Below, piece by piece: positions 53,690 through 64,000 of a DNA stretch of 64,000 nt. Numbering within the stretch: the stretch's first letter is position 1; each line of letters starts with the position of its first letter. The DNA is from Oncomelania hupensis (Eukaryota > Mollusca > Gastropoda > Littorinimorpha > Pomatiopsidae): the NCBI GenBank assembly GCA_036898135.1, contig CM072511.1, positions 42,774,103 through 42,838,102 of the forward strand, written 5' to 3'. The notes under the pieces are model-generated. The model saw only the letters and a program-made list of their open reading frames with translations. It made no database searches and was not told where the DNA came from. A program made the translations under genes and the position numbers.

Positions 53690-54439
53690 GTAAGTTTAGC
53701 CTTTAAATACTTGTTAATAACGTTTGTATTGTCAATAAATATATTTTTTCTAATGATAGGCCAATTGTTTAGCAATTATTTGAAGACCGGAAGTTGACAA
53801 TCGAGAATCGATGTAGGTTGAATGGTATGGTCAAAAATATGTGAAATGAATTAAGACACACCTTTTCCACCAGATTTAACTCTTAACAAATTGTATCTGC
53901 ATATATTAAAGATTCTTAGCATATATTCCATTGGGGGTAAAATATGCACAGAGACTTTAGAAAAAAACGATCTTGCTAAGTCACGTGACTTCAGCACTGT
54001 TTACTTTCGTTTTCATTTACAGCTAGTGAGCTAGAAACTTGCGGCATGCAGTGGTTAAGCCTATATGTTTTCGGGCAATTTGTGTTGAAGCTATTTTTGT
54101 TATTGATTTTTTATTTGAGCTGTTCTGCAAGCATCCAAATCTCTCCCAATTACTTCAAGACCCAATGTTTTTAAACATAAATTAAATTGCAGCCAAATAT
54201 AATTTTAACTTTTAGTACTTTTACTTAGGCAAGATTGATCGATATTTTTTTGTGTACATTAATTTTACTGATATATGCGATAATAATTTTAAAAAAAGCA
54301 ATAGTGATTACATTTTACTTTGGTTTTATCTTTACTTTTATGCCATTGTTGTTCATTTGTATGTTATTTAAGTTTAACAGTTGTTTGATATGAAAAACTA
54401 TGTTGTATAGTTTTAATGTTTATGGTTGCCATTGTAAAG

Positions 54440-54441
<2 letters not shown>

Positions 54442-54522
<81 letters not shown>
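54442..54522. repeat. (ATT)n microsatellite, unit 2
   Basis: Expanded counterpart of 36313-36371, inside the intron of the element B gene. Confidence 0.95.
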
Positions 54523-54525
<3 letters not shown>

Positions 54526-54711
54526 TGATGATCTATAGTTTTTGTCATAATATTTTGATTTGCCCTTTCCTCTATTCACTCACCACCCCACTGCTTTTTT
54601 TTCTTGAACTTTTCTTTTTCTTTCTTTTTGTTTTGTTTTATTTTTTGCCTCCTGTGTCATATTAATGCAATGCTGTCCTATTTTTTCTTTTTTTTTTCTT
54701 TTTTTTTGTAG

Positions 54712-54881
54712 CTGATGAAACATACAACAAACTGAAACTGAGTTTCCTAGCTGCCAACCAAGCGAAGTGCTCCACCACGCCCCCCATCAGACTTGTTGTG
54801 TACGAATCGACTACTCCTCCATGCAGCTGGTCGCTCTCTCAGAAGAAGACTTGTTTCGTTGGCCAAAAAAAGAAGACATAG
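54712..54881 (+). CDS. Element B gene, exon 2 (unrecognised), unit 2
   Basis: After a long pyrimidine tract and TTTTGTAG, the frame continues from 53689 as ADETYNKLKLSFLAANQAKC and stops at TAG 54879-54881. Another frame over the same DNA reads MQLVALSEEDLFRWPKKEDI and continues to 54967. The natural frame may switch by a small indel near 54830. Cys-containing and unlike families I know. It may be a fragment of the element's own protein. Confidence 0.4.
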
Positions 54882-55791
54882 ATTTTGATGTCAGCTCCCA
54901 TTTTGTGTTTAGATGGGATTTTGAGTGCCTGCCAGTGACAAATGACTTAGACTATGGCGTGTTCTGATGTGGATGACATTAGTGCAGCGTACATGCAATT
55001 GTTAAAAAAGTAAAGTGAATTTAAAATGTTTTCTATGCTGTGAAGAGCATTTACATGGTAAAATCTTGTTTTATTTTATGCTGATGATGGCCATTCAACC
55101 CATAAAAATTTGCACATCTGCTATTCTCATTGTAAAAAAAGAAGCAATTGGCCAGCACTATGAGCAGATCTTCAAACTGTAGCTGCACTATATAATACTA
55201 ATTCATTTCATTTAAAACACAGACCCACATTTCAGTATGCATGTCAATGAAAAGGGATTCCTACTTCTTTTTTTTTCCACATCGTTACGTAATATTATTT
55301 CTATTGTGGCATCTTGATGCAGGAACTACATTTTACAAAAATAAAAATAAAAAAACCCGTACATTCATTTGAAAAAAAAAGGTGATTTAATAATAATAAT
55401 ATTAATAATAACACTAATAATAACAATCATAGTCATAAGAGTAATTATAAAAATAATAATATTAATAACAATACAGCTACTAAAAATAATACAACAGCAG
55501 CAACACAAAAAGACTAATAATATATGGTAACAATGATAACAATAATAATAACAGTACTACTACAACAAATAATAATAACAAGAGGGATACAAAACGAAGC
55601 TTCATATGATGATCTAGGGGAACAAAATTAGTGAGGATAGTGATAACACGAACAGCAATACAACCGAATTAACTAATAGGATGCAAACACAAGGCGTTTT
55701 GTACACCACTAATAAACATATATATTATCAGTGGTCACCCAAGGTATGTGTTTTACACGGTCACTCAAAGTAGCATTTTTACAGTGGTCAC
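54882..55791. other. Right part of element B, unit 2
   Basis: Low-complexity AAT/AAC-rich sequence without coding. It includes the arm at about 55540-55770 that is inverted and duplicated in unit 1. Confidence 0.4.
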
Positions 55792-56260
<469 letters not shown>

Positions 56261-56429
56261 ACTTATAGACATAACACTGCAAATTTTAATGTTCATTAGC
56301 ATGACAAAAAAGGGATAATCAGCAATCCCCGGGTCATAGGGGCAGGGATCTAAATCAACATTTAGCCACCAGAGGACTGATACAGCTTTAGAAAACTTGC
56401 CACTTTTTTTATTTAGCTACACACTTGCA

Positions 56430-56592
56430 AATCATGGACCCTCACAGCAGATCTATAACAAAAATACAAAGCATTTGGATCAGGTGCTACACAAGACTTT
56501 TGGGCATTTCTTATACCCAGCACATCATCAACGACAAAGTCCCACAGACCATCACACAAGCCATTAGACAACACCATAACCTGCTAAAAAAA
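56430..56592 (+). mobile_element. Degenerate RTE-like LINE fragment
   Basis: ATCATGGACCCTCACAGCAG, GTGCTACACAAGACTTTTGG and CAGACCATCACACAAGCCAT match the RTE-like ORF region at 35545-35690 with many changes. Confidence 0.75.
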
Positions 56593-57225
56593 TAGTTTAG
56601 ATGCGTCAGCATCACATTGCATCATCACATTGCATTGCATCATCACATTGCATCAGCTGATGTCAGCATACATGATAAAAAACAAGTTTAAACATGAATA
56701 AAAAAAAAACGTACATAGTGGTGTACATGTTTAGACTTTTTTTAAAGCTTTAAAAACAACCTAATGATATAGTGAGCTAAAAAGTATGCTCAGGTCAGTT
56801 GAGATGCCAGGTTATAAACAGCACACATGTTAAGTGTTTAAGATAGCTACACTCATGAGAGATTATAATAAGTGATAGAGATCGCATGAGAGAATATGCA
56901 TAGATACAAATGAGAGGCAAGGACAGTGGGATACAAAAAAGAGGCTAATAAAAAAAGGTTCAGCAAAATAATTTGTTGGGCCCAAAAAAAGTGGTTTAAT
57001 ATGTGCATAGATAAACAAGCAACTAACAAGATACTCATGCTAAAAAATAAAACTTAACAAGCACGTTTTGGTACACATTGGCCACATTCCCGCTCTACTG
57101 TCTGTTAAAATGGTCAAATTACAGTGCTTTTATATAAAATAGCATTTAAAAATATACTTGCAGTGGCTAGCTAAACATAAATCAACATCAATTTCTTTCT
57201 TTTTGGCAGCTGATTTTATCTATAT
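56593..57225. other. No recognisable feature
   Basis: AT-rich; short CATCACATTGCAT repeats at 56608-56655 only. Confidence 0.5.
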
Positions 57226-57343
<118 letters not shown>

Positions 57344-57419
57344 CTGGATTTTGTGTTGAATGGTAAGAATGAGAGAACATGATATAACTACTTGTATGGA
57401 TGTTTGTACTTGTATGGCC

Positions 57420-58533
57420 TAAATGAATCAAACAAATCATTTGTGCACGGGTGTGTTGTGCACGGGTGTGCATATCATTTTACTATATAAATATGTATAT
57501 TTTTGCGTGCAGGTCTCGTGCAGGGGCGTTCATGTATCATGCACGGGCGTTTATGTTTTGTGCACGGGTGTGGTGTGCATGGGTGTTCATGTTTTGTGCA
57601 CGGGGGCGCATTTCATTTTACTATATAAATATGTATATTTTTGCGTGCAGGTCTCGTGCATGGGCGTTCATGTTTAAGATATGGGTGTGCATGTTTGTTT
57701 GTTTTGTTTGTTTTTTTGGGGGTACTGGCTTGCCTGTTTTTGTGCACGGGCGTCCATGTTTAAGATATGGGTGTGCATGTTGATACTGGCTTGCGTGTTA
57801 TAGGATATGGGTGTGCCTGTTTGTTTGTTTGTTTTTTGGGGTACTGGCTTGCCTGTTTTTGAGTATGGGCGTCCATGTTTAAGATATGGGTGTGCATGTT
57901 TGATACTGGCTTGCGTGTTATAGGACATGGGTGTGCCTGTTTTTTGCCACAGGCTGAGTGCGGCGTTTGTTTGTTGCGGCGGCCCTTGCTGCAGCAGCGT
58001 TAATTATATTAATTGCGGCAGCAGCGGCGTTAATTGTGTTAATTGCGGCAGCGGCGGCGGGCGACGGCGGTGGCGGAGGCGTTAATATTAATGGTAGAGC
58101 AAAATTTAAAAAAGGGTTTATTTTAATTTCCTCTGACTCAAACCACGGTCATAAAATCTCTAGATATAACCCATATTTATTTGTTAAACACGCACATTTA
58201 TCTACTTAATTTTTTTTTTAAAATTTTACTATATAAATATATATGTGTGCATGCTTGTCTTATGCATGGGTATTATCCATGTGTGCGTGTTTTAGACATT
58301 GGCACACAGGTGTGTTATATATGAGTGTGTACGTTTAAGGCTTGCTCTTGTGTGTTTAAGGCTTGGTCGTGCTTTACACACACACAAATTATAACAAGTT
58401 AATAAGCAGCCACAATAATTACTTTTTTGTTTATAATATTTATTCGTCTTTTACTTTAAGTTATATTCATTGTATTGTAAATACACCAATTTTTACCAGA
58501 TTTGATATTGGCACTCTACCACTTTTATATTTA

Positions 58534-58597
<64 letters not shown>

Positions 58598-58826
58598 AGA
58601 TTTTGTATAACACACAAATGTTGCCGTACTTGGGCGGCTTCAGTTAGATCCTGTATCGGCCAGCGCCTTAAGTCGCTTGCCGTAGGGGAGCGTGATGTTG
58701 GAGATCACACTTATCTTGGGCCAGCGTAATGAGGGTGATGCCTATCTCTCTCCCTCGCTGCTTTAACTTCCTCACCCTGAAGAGAGTAGGTACTCAGTCA
58801 CAGTTGAGTCAACTGTTTTGCGTGCC
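57420..58826 (-). repeat. Inverted copy of the 19552-20930 block
   Basis: Reverse complement matches satellite, GCC/TAA-rich stretch, microsatellite and the SINE 3' part. It ends at GTTTTGCG, where the 5S-like head of the SINE would start. Confidence 0.88.
58597..58826 (-). mobile_element. SINE copy 3, lacking the head
   Basis: On - it reads CGCAAAACAGTTGACTCAAC, AAGCAGCGAGGGAGAGAGAT, GTGTGATCTCCAACATCACG and GGCGCTGGCCGATACAGGATC, as in copy 2, then (AAT)n. The tRNA/5S-like head is absent. Confidence 0.8.
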
Positions 58827-59153
58827 ATAACAGGCCAGCTAACAGATATCATCCTGTGGCCCATAACAGTGCTAGCCACTGTAGCAGAGTCTGCTGTGTG
58901 CCACAGCAGTTTAACTGCTGATAATCCAGTGTCGTTCCAAGCATGCACTGATTTTGGTCATACTCTTTCATGCTACAACAGATTATAATTTTAATTGCTT
59001 AATTGTCAGCAATCTAATAATAATTTATTATAAAACTTAAATACCAGAGTTAGGGTGTACCATAAATGTTGTTACTGTTTAAATAAATATGTCGTACACT
59101 TGCTTTTATATTTATGGTTGCTGTCTCAATGTTTAAATCCAGTATTTCTCAAA
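58827..59153. other. No recognisable feature
   Basis: Non-coding sequence between the inverted block and the exon-like ORF. Confidence 0.5.
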
Positions 59154-59306
59154 ATGGCGGTTTCTGAGATATATGGTTGTGGTTCTCACCCATCGAGTTC
59201 TGATCACGTTTTGGGTGTCTACGGAAGAGTTTCCTTTAATCAGATGGAAAACACTAAGTGTTCTCCTTACGTGGGTGAACCGTGCCGTTGCGGCATTTTT
59301 AGAAGG
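59154..59306 (+). other. Exon-like ORF with splice donor
   Basis: ATG-initiated, 51 codons (MAVSEIYGCGSHPSSS..., ending EPCRCGIFRR) directly followed by GTAAGT. GC content and composition differ from the surroundings. A partner exon could not be fixed, and the family is unknown. It may be a first exon of a transposon or host gene. Confidence 0.35.
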
Positions 59307-59349
59307 GTAAGTAGAACATTTATATTTATTTGGCGTGGGTGCGTGGGTG

Positions 59350-59590
59350 TGCATTCCTCATAATCATTGTTAAAGATGTATCTTTGTGCGTGCGTGTGCC
59401 TGTGTGTGTGTGCATTCATCGTAACCATTGTTAAAGATGTGTGTGCATGTGTGGGGATGTGTGTGTGCGTGCACTCGGATGTGTGTGTGCGTGTGTGTGT
59501 GTGTACATTCATCATAATCATTGTTAAAGATGTATATTTTGTGTGTGTGTGCATGTGTGTGGGGATGTGTGTGTGCGTGTACTCAGATGC
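59350..59590. repeat. GT-rich minisatellite
   Basis: Three copies of CATAATCATTGTTAAAGATG-like core, each followed by GTGTGTGCATGTGTGGGGATG-like sequence. Confidence 0.85.
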
Positions 59591-59989
59591 ATTAACTATA
59601 ACACAACTCTTTAGCCTTATCTTCAGTGCTCAAGATAGCCCATCTAAAAACAATTTGCCTCACCCCTATCCATCATGCATCCTATCATCTGAGACACTGC
59701 TTTTTCCTGTCTTTATACTATTCATAAATAATAATTCCTTTCAAATAAATGTCCGATAATCATTTTTTCTTCCCTGCCTTTTTCGGACTTTCCAGATATG
59801 ATAAATCAATTAACACTCCACATCAAAAGAGGCACCCTGCAGATAGCCATCATCATAAAACTCCAGGCTCTGAACACCAACCCAGCACCAACATACCATC
59901 AGCAAACATAACGTCAGCAAACATGACCTCACCATGACGTCGTCATGACATCAGCACCTAAAAATAAAAAGGATTTTGTTGACCTACTC

Positions 59990-60494
59990 TTATACTACTT
60001 CAGTCTTCTCTCTAAACGTGGGGAGTTGAGGAAAAATAGGCCTAGGTTTAAACTGATGCTTCACATAAGTTATATCCTGATCTTGACCAGCAGCATGACC
60101 ATCCTGAGTATCTTGTATTTCTAACTGTTTTGTTTTTCTCTCTCGATTTCACTGTCTGTTCTTTTGGATTCCATATCTATTTGCAGATTTTTGGACTCCA
60201 TATCTATTTGCATCCATTTATAATCTTTTGGATTCCATTTCTTTTTCTAGTCTTTTGGATTCCATTTCTTTCTCTGTTTCTAGCCTTTTGGATTCAATTT
60301 CCTTTTCTATTTGTTTAGCCTCCCATTCACACCAGCTCAATGCCTATGTGAGCAGCACTCTTAGGTTCTCCCACATTTTGCTCTTTGTCTGTCAAGTCGA
60401 TCAAAACATTCTTGAACATATTTATGTTTATCAGTGACTTCCAGAGTAGTAGCTTGTTTGATAATTTTTCAAAAAGGTCATTATAGTCATCCAT
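59990..60494 (-). pseudogene. Degenerate Gmr1-like gag N-terminus
   Basis: On - it starts MDDYNDLFEKL and, after a small frameshift, reads KQATTLEVTDKHKYVQECFD and RLDRQRA. These parallel MSDDYDQLFQ, QATTLGIPDK and YVQDCFDRLERQRL of element 1. A K/E-rich repeat follows (EKEMESKRLE), then FKPRPIFPQLPTFREKTE, parallel to ARPVYPKLPLFKERQDD. Stops and indels break it and nothing of PR or pol follows. It is a relic of a third, distinct Gmr1-like copy. Confidence 0.7.
60142..60320 (-). repeat. Repeats encoding a K/E coiled coil
   Basis: Degenerate tandem units around CTTTTGGATTCCATTTC; on - they encode EMESKRLE-type repeats of the gag relic. Confidence 0.7.
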
Positions 60495-60992
60495 ATTACT
60501 AAACTATTAAACTATAATACATACACTAAGTTCCAAACACCCAAGAAAGAAGGATAAAAAAAAACTAACAATACACCAAGCCAAGCTAGGTCAACAATTA
60601 ACTTAAAAGTGAAACAAATAAAAGTAACCAGTAGCAGGACACGAAATCAGTAAACTTAATAAGTACTAAACAATCAAGTTTCAACAGTTATAATTATTAA
60701 AAAATAAAAAAATAATAACCAATAACCTAAGACAACTCAACACTAAATTAATAACAACACTGCCTAATTAACCTAAGTCCTCAAATGTATAAACCCTATA
60801 AATTCCCCCCCCCACCCCCCAAAAAAAAGCAATACCTCAAAGACAACACTATTTTAATAAATATAATAATAAAAAACCAAGTATGACAAACTCTAACATT
60901 CAATAAAGATAAACAATAATGATATAAACAGATCAAATACTACTAAATCAAATTATAATGCAAATTCAAGCAGTAAGTTCAATTAAAATTCT
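60495..60992. other. AT-rich stretch, possible gag leader
   Basis: Upstream (on -) of the gag relic; no other feature seen. Confidence 0.35.
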
Positions 60993-61020
60993 CAGAGTTC
61001 TCAGAAACAACCTGTTATAA

Positions 61021-61116
<96 letters not shown>

Positions 61117-61144
61117 TTATAACAGGTTGTTTCTGAGAACTCTG
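60993..61144. repeat. Perfect 30-bp inverted repeat around (TA)n
   Basis: The left arm 60993-61022 (starts CAGAGTTCTCAGAAACAACC) is the exact reverse complement of 61115-61144, and the loop is (TA)46. The whole 152 bp is self-complementary and would extrude as a cruciform. Confidence 0.95.
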
Positions 61145-61445
61145 TCACCACCCAGCTTTTCGGGAACCTGTATTTCTACTGCTTGTAGAAAGTTTATATT
61201 TGGAAATAAGATTCATTTGCCCACCTAGATGCCAAATATGCTAAAACATTCTTGAAAAATGTATTAACTTCTGATTGGAAAAATATATAGGTCCCCATAT
61301 CCACGTTCCCAAAAAGATTTTTGGGGACGTGGATACGAGGACCTTAATATGTTTATATATAATATATATATATATTTTTTTTTTTTGGTTTACATTATTT
61401 CTTTATATTATTTTTTTAATTATTTTTAACATTAGTTTTATTCCT

Positions 61446-61722
61446 TCCTATCCTATCCTATCCCGTAACTCGGAGGTCGTAGGGGCACCACAGATAATCG
61501 TTTAACCAGCATACTCCATCTTTCCTTGTCCTCATCAACCCTGATTGTTTCACTCAGTGTCAAACCAGTCCATTCTCGAATGTTGTCCTCCCACCTCTTT
61601 TTCAGTCTCCCTCTTCTTCTACCTCCTTGCACTGTGCCTTGCAGGATGGTCTCTGCAAGACCTGATGATCTGGTGACGTGGCCATACCATAGGAGTTCCC
61701 GTTTCTTCACCACTGTGAGCAA
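61446..61722 (-). mobile_element. RTE-like LINE 3' end fragment
   Basis: Encodes MLTVVKKRELLWYGHVTRSS to the stop after PPSYGIG, then a (CCTAT)n-type tail on + at 61446. It is the C-terminal 89 codons only. Confidence 0.85.
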
Positions 61723-61769
61723 ATTTTCAGCTCCAATGAAATATTATCAATACAATACAATCTATCTAT

Positions 61770-62990
61770 CTAACCTATCCCGTAACTCGGAGGTCGTAGG
61801 AGCACCGCAGATGATCGTTTAACCAACGTACTCCATCTTTCTCTGTCCTCAGCAACCCTGATGGTTTCGCTCAGAGTCAAACCAGTCCATTCTCGAATGT
61901 TGTCCTCCCACTTTTTTTTCGGCCTCCCTCTACTTCTACCTCTTTGCACTGTGCCTTGCAGGATGGTCTTTGCAAGACCTGAGGATCTGGTGACGTGGCC
62001 ATACCATCGGAGTTTCCGTTTCTTCACCACTGTGAGCATGTCATCGTGTTGTCCAATGGCTTGTGCGATGGTCTGTCGGACTTCGTCGTTGGTTATGTGT
62101 TGGGTTTAGGAAATGCCCAGACGTCTTCTGTAGCAACTCATCTCCACGTTTTGTATTCTTCGTTGTAGATCTGTTATGAGGGTCCATGTTTCGCAAGCCT
62201 ATAGGAAGATGGAGATGACAAGGGAGCGCAACAGTCTTACCTTGGAATGTAGACTGATGGTCCTGTCTTTCCAAATTGGCTTCAACCTCGCCAGGGCAGC
62301 AGTTGTTTGTGCGATCTTGGAGAGGACTTCCTGTGGGGACCCATTGTCTGATACAATGGCTCCTAAATATTTAAAGCTGTGTTGAGGGATTGGATTTGGA
62401 CTTTGATGTCCGTGTTGATTCCATTGGGGTTGTTGGTCATCATTTTGGTCTTCTCTGCACTTATTTCCATTCCATAGACTCTGGAGGTGGTGGCAAGCCT
62501 CTGTACCAGCTGTTCAAGTTCTTGTTCCTCTCCAGCCAATCCATCAATGTCATCCGCAAAACGAAGGTTGAAGATTGCTCTTTCCCCTATGCTTTTCGTG
62601 ATCTGCAATGGCATCTGACATCATGCGCTCTAGGAAGTTGTTGAAGAGTGTTGGAGAGAGTAGGCATCCCTGACGCACACCGATTGTTGTTCTGAACCAG
62701 TTTCCGATGGCGCTGTTTTGGAGGACTGCACTGGTAGCCTTGTCATACAGCCTTTTGATGACTTCAAGAAATTTAGGGCTGATGTTGTACACTGTCATAG
62801 TTGCCCACAGAGCTGCGTGCCAGACTCGGTCAAACGCTTATTTGAAGTCTACGAACACATGATATAGATGTTGTTGGTGCTTTAAGTATTTTCGCAGATT
62901 ATTCTGAGGTTGAAAATCTGTTCAGTGGCACTTCGCCCTGCCCTGAATGCTGCTTGTTCTTTAGCTATGATGTGTTCGGCTAGGGGTTTC
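61770..62990 (-). pseudogene. RTE-like LINE RT, longer fragment
   Basis: In several frames the - strand gives FLEVIKRLYDKATSAVLQN, GVRQGCLLSPTLF, FADDIDGLAGEEQELEQLVQ, YGMEISAEKTKMMTNN, GINTDIKVQIQSLNT, and the C-terminal KLRWYGHVTRSSGLAKTIL to PPSYGIG. The catalytic FADD is kept. At least three frameshifts or stops are present. The endonuclease is missing. The 3' end, with GATA-like repeats, lies beside the fragment at 61446-61722. Confidence 0.87.
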
Positions 62991-63430
62991 AGCCTGTTGA
63001 GTATTAATTTGTTTAATTAAGTTTTTTAAACTTGTAAAAATATTTTAAATTACTCTTTAATTATTATTTTTTTATTTTAAATATTAATTTATTTATTTGT
63101 TTGCTACCAATAGGCGCTGAACCTTCATAGGGTAATTCTTGTTTGGTATACATGGGCTTATGAACCTGCAAGGACCAGACCCTCCTCCCTTTTTTAGAGT
63201 ATTGAAGGTGGAGGGGCCCACTTGACTATTGGCCCCTACGTTATCTTTGGCCACCCCACCCCCACTCTCCCTTCTGTCTCCCTTTCTTCTCCCTCTGGTT
63301 GTAAAAGGTACAATCAGGAGGGGTCAAACACAGTACAATCCTGTAGTATTACCATTTCACAAGGGCTTTTTTTTTCAACCTAACAACCTGAATGTAGGGA
63401 TTTGAAATATTTGAAATGACATTTTGGCAT
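62991..63430. other. No confident feature
   Basis: AT-rich, then a pyrimidine-rich stretch (63180-63300). No coding. Confidence 0.4.
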
Positions 63431-64000
63431 GATTTATCTCAAGGAACGAATCTATCTGTGGAGACTTCATCTGAAGTTTGGGTTCAAGGGCTGCGTCCAT
63501 CAGTAGTTCCAGTCGTATCTAGAGGATACGTTTCTGTACGTCAGTGTGAACACAGCTACAAGACTGACCTGTGGGGTCCCCCAGGGGTCCGTTTTGGGAC
63601 CTGTACTCTTTTTCGCTTTATACCTTTGAATTTGGCCGTATCATCGAGATACACGAGCAAGGGAAGCAGCTTTTTGGTGATGACTCTGGCCTCTACGACT
63701 CTTTCCCTCCTGATGATGCCGCTGCAGCGGAGTCTGCTAAAAAGTTTTAGCTGTGTTCCTCTGACCTCAAGGTGTGGATGACGCACAGAAACTGAACGAG
63801 GACAAGACTGAGGCCATCATGTGTGGACCTCAGAGCAAAAGAGACTCTGTATCCCTGAGCTCCAACAGTTTTGGACAGTCAGCTATCCCCTTCTTGTCCA
63901 CTGTCAGAGATCTGGACATCATGATCGATGCAAACCTCACAATGGAGGATCAAGCGAGTGCCGTGGTTAGAGGGTGCTTCTTCCATCTTCACTGTCTTGG
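63431..64000 (+). pseudogene. Degenerate L2-clade RT, cut by the window end
   Basis: Across shifted frames: GVPQGSVLGPVLF (63574-63612), FGDDSGLYDSFPPDDAA (catalytic Asp pair kept), LKVWMTHRKLNEDKTEAIM, SVSLSSNSFGQSAIPF, TVRDLDIMIDANLTMEDQ and GCFFHLHCLG at the end. This is the order of the RT core of L2 elements. Frameshifts near 63545 and 63745-63785 break it. Confidence 0.82.

Noticed and set aside
59749..59937. Possible second exon (HQKRHPADSHHHK...) after 59154-59306
   Set aside because: Joining at the AG before it gives an immediate stop in phase, and no other support exists.

Overview
The window is repeat-rich animal DNA. It is AT-rich, with introns, long microsatellites and many families of retrotransposons and DNA transposons. 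The mixture (INT-before-RT Ty3/gypsy elements, L2, CR1, Rex1-like and RTE-like LINEs, a THAP/YqaJ-type DNA transposon, a 5S-related SINE) suits a metazoan, plausibly a mollusc or other lophotrochozoan; the species cannot be fixed from the sequence. I see no convincing intact host gene, rRNA, CRISPR array or bacterial-type operon. Almost everything recognisable is mobile or was carried by something mobile.

Layout. (1) 1-7583: a Ty3/gypsy element on the + strand in the unusual domain order gag-PR-INT-RT-RNase H (Gmr1-like), with one frameshift before RNase H and a 3' LTR starting at 6248. (2) 7584-13285: a complete second Gmr1-like element on the - strand with 632-bp LTRs differing at about one base, 5-bp target repeats, intact gag/PR/INT and an in-frame deletion of the RT core. 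It lies in sequence following the start of the first element's 3' LTR, and its leader has five perfect heat-shock elements. (3) 13.3-19 kb: an L2 3' end, a nearly intact Rex1/L2-type LINE RT with one nonsense codon, and a 115-bp tandem duplication. (4) 19.1-21 kb: a SINE with a tRNA-like A box joined to a 5S rRNA-like stretch, then microsatellites and a satellite; an inverted copy of this block recurs at 57.4-58.8 kb.

(5) 20,983-56,014: the most interesting part. Two tandem copies of a 16.8/18.2-kb unit are separated and flanked by (TA)n. Each begins GTACAAATC...GGCGACC and ends with the inverse-like GGCGACC...GAATTTGTAC, with many subterminal GGTGACC/GGCGACC motifs. Each unit itself appears to contain two related elements (A and B), because the same right end also occurs inside it. 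A carries remnants of a zinc finger plus tyrosine recombinase, and a PDZ-domain fragment resembling NHERF proteins on spliced exons. B carries an unrecognised two-exon gene. The two units differ by insertions present in only one copy (a 3.9-kb THAP/YqaJ-type transposon with AT target repeats, a 2.3-kb TIR element, LINEs, a SINE-like element), so each copy supplies empty sites for the other. False duplication of two haplotypes by the assembler is the main alternative to a real tandem duplication.

(6) 56-64 kb: satellite, (TA)n tracts, the inverted flank block, an orphan exon, a degenerate third Gmr1-like gag on the - strand, a perfect hairpin around (TA)n, RTE-like LINE fragments and a degenerate L2 RT at the window end.
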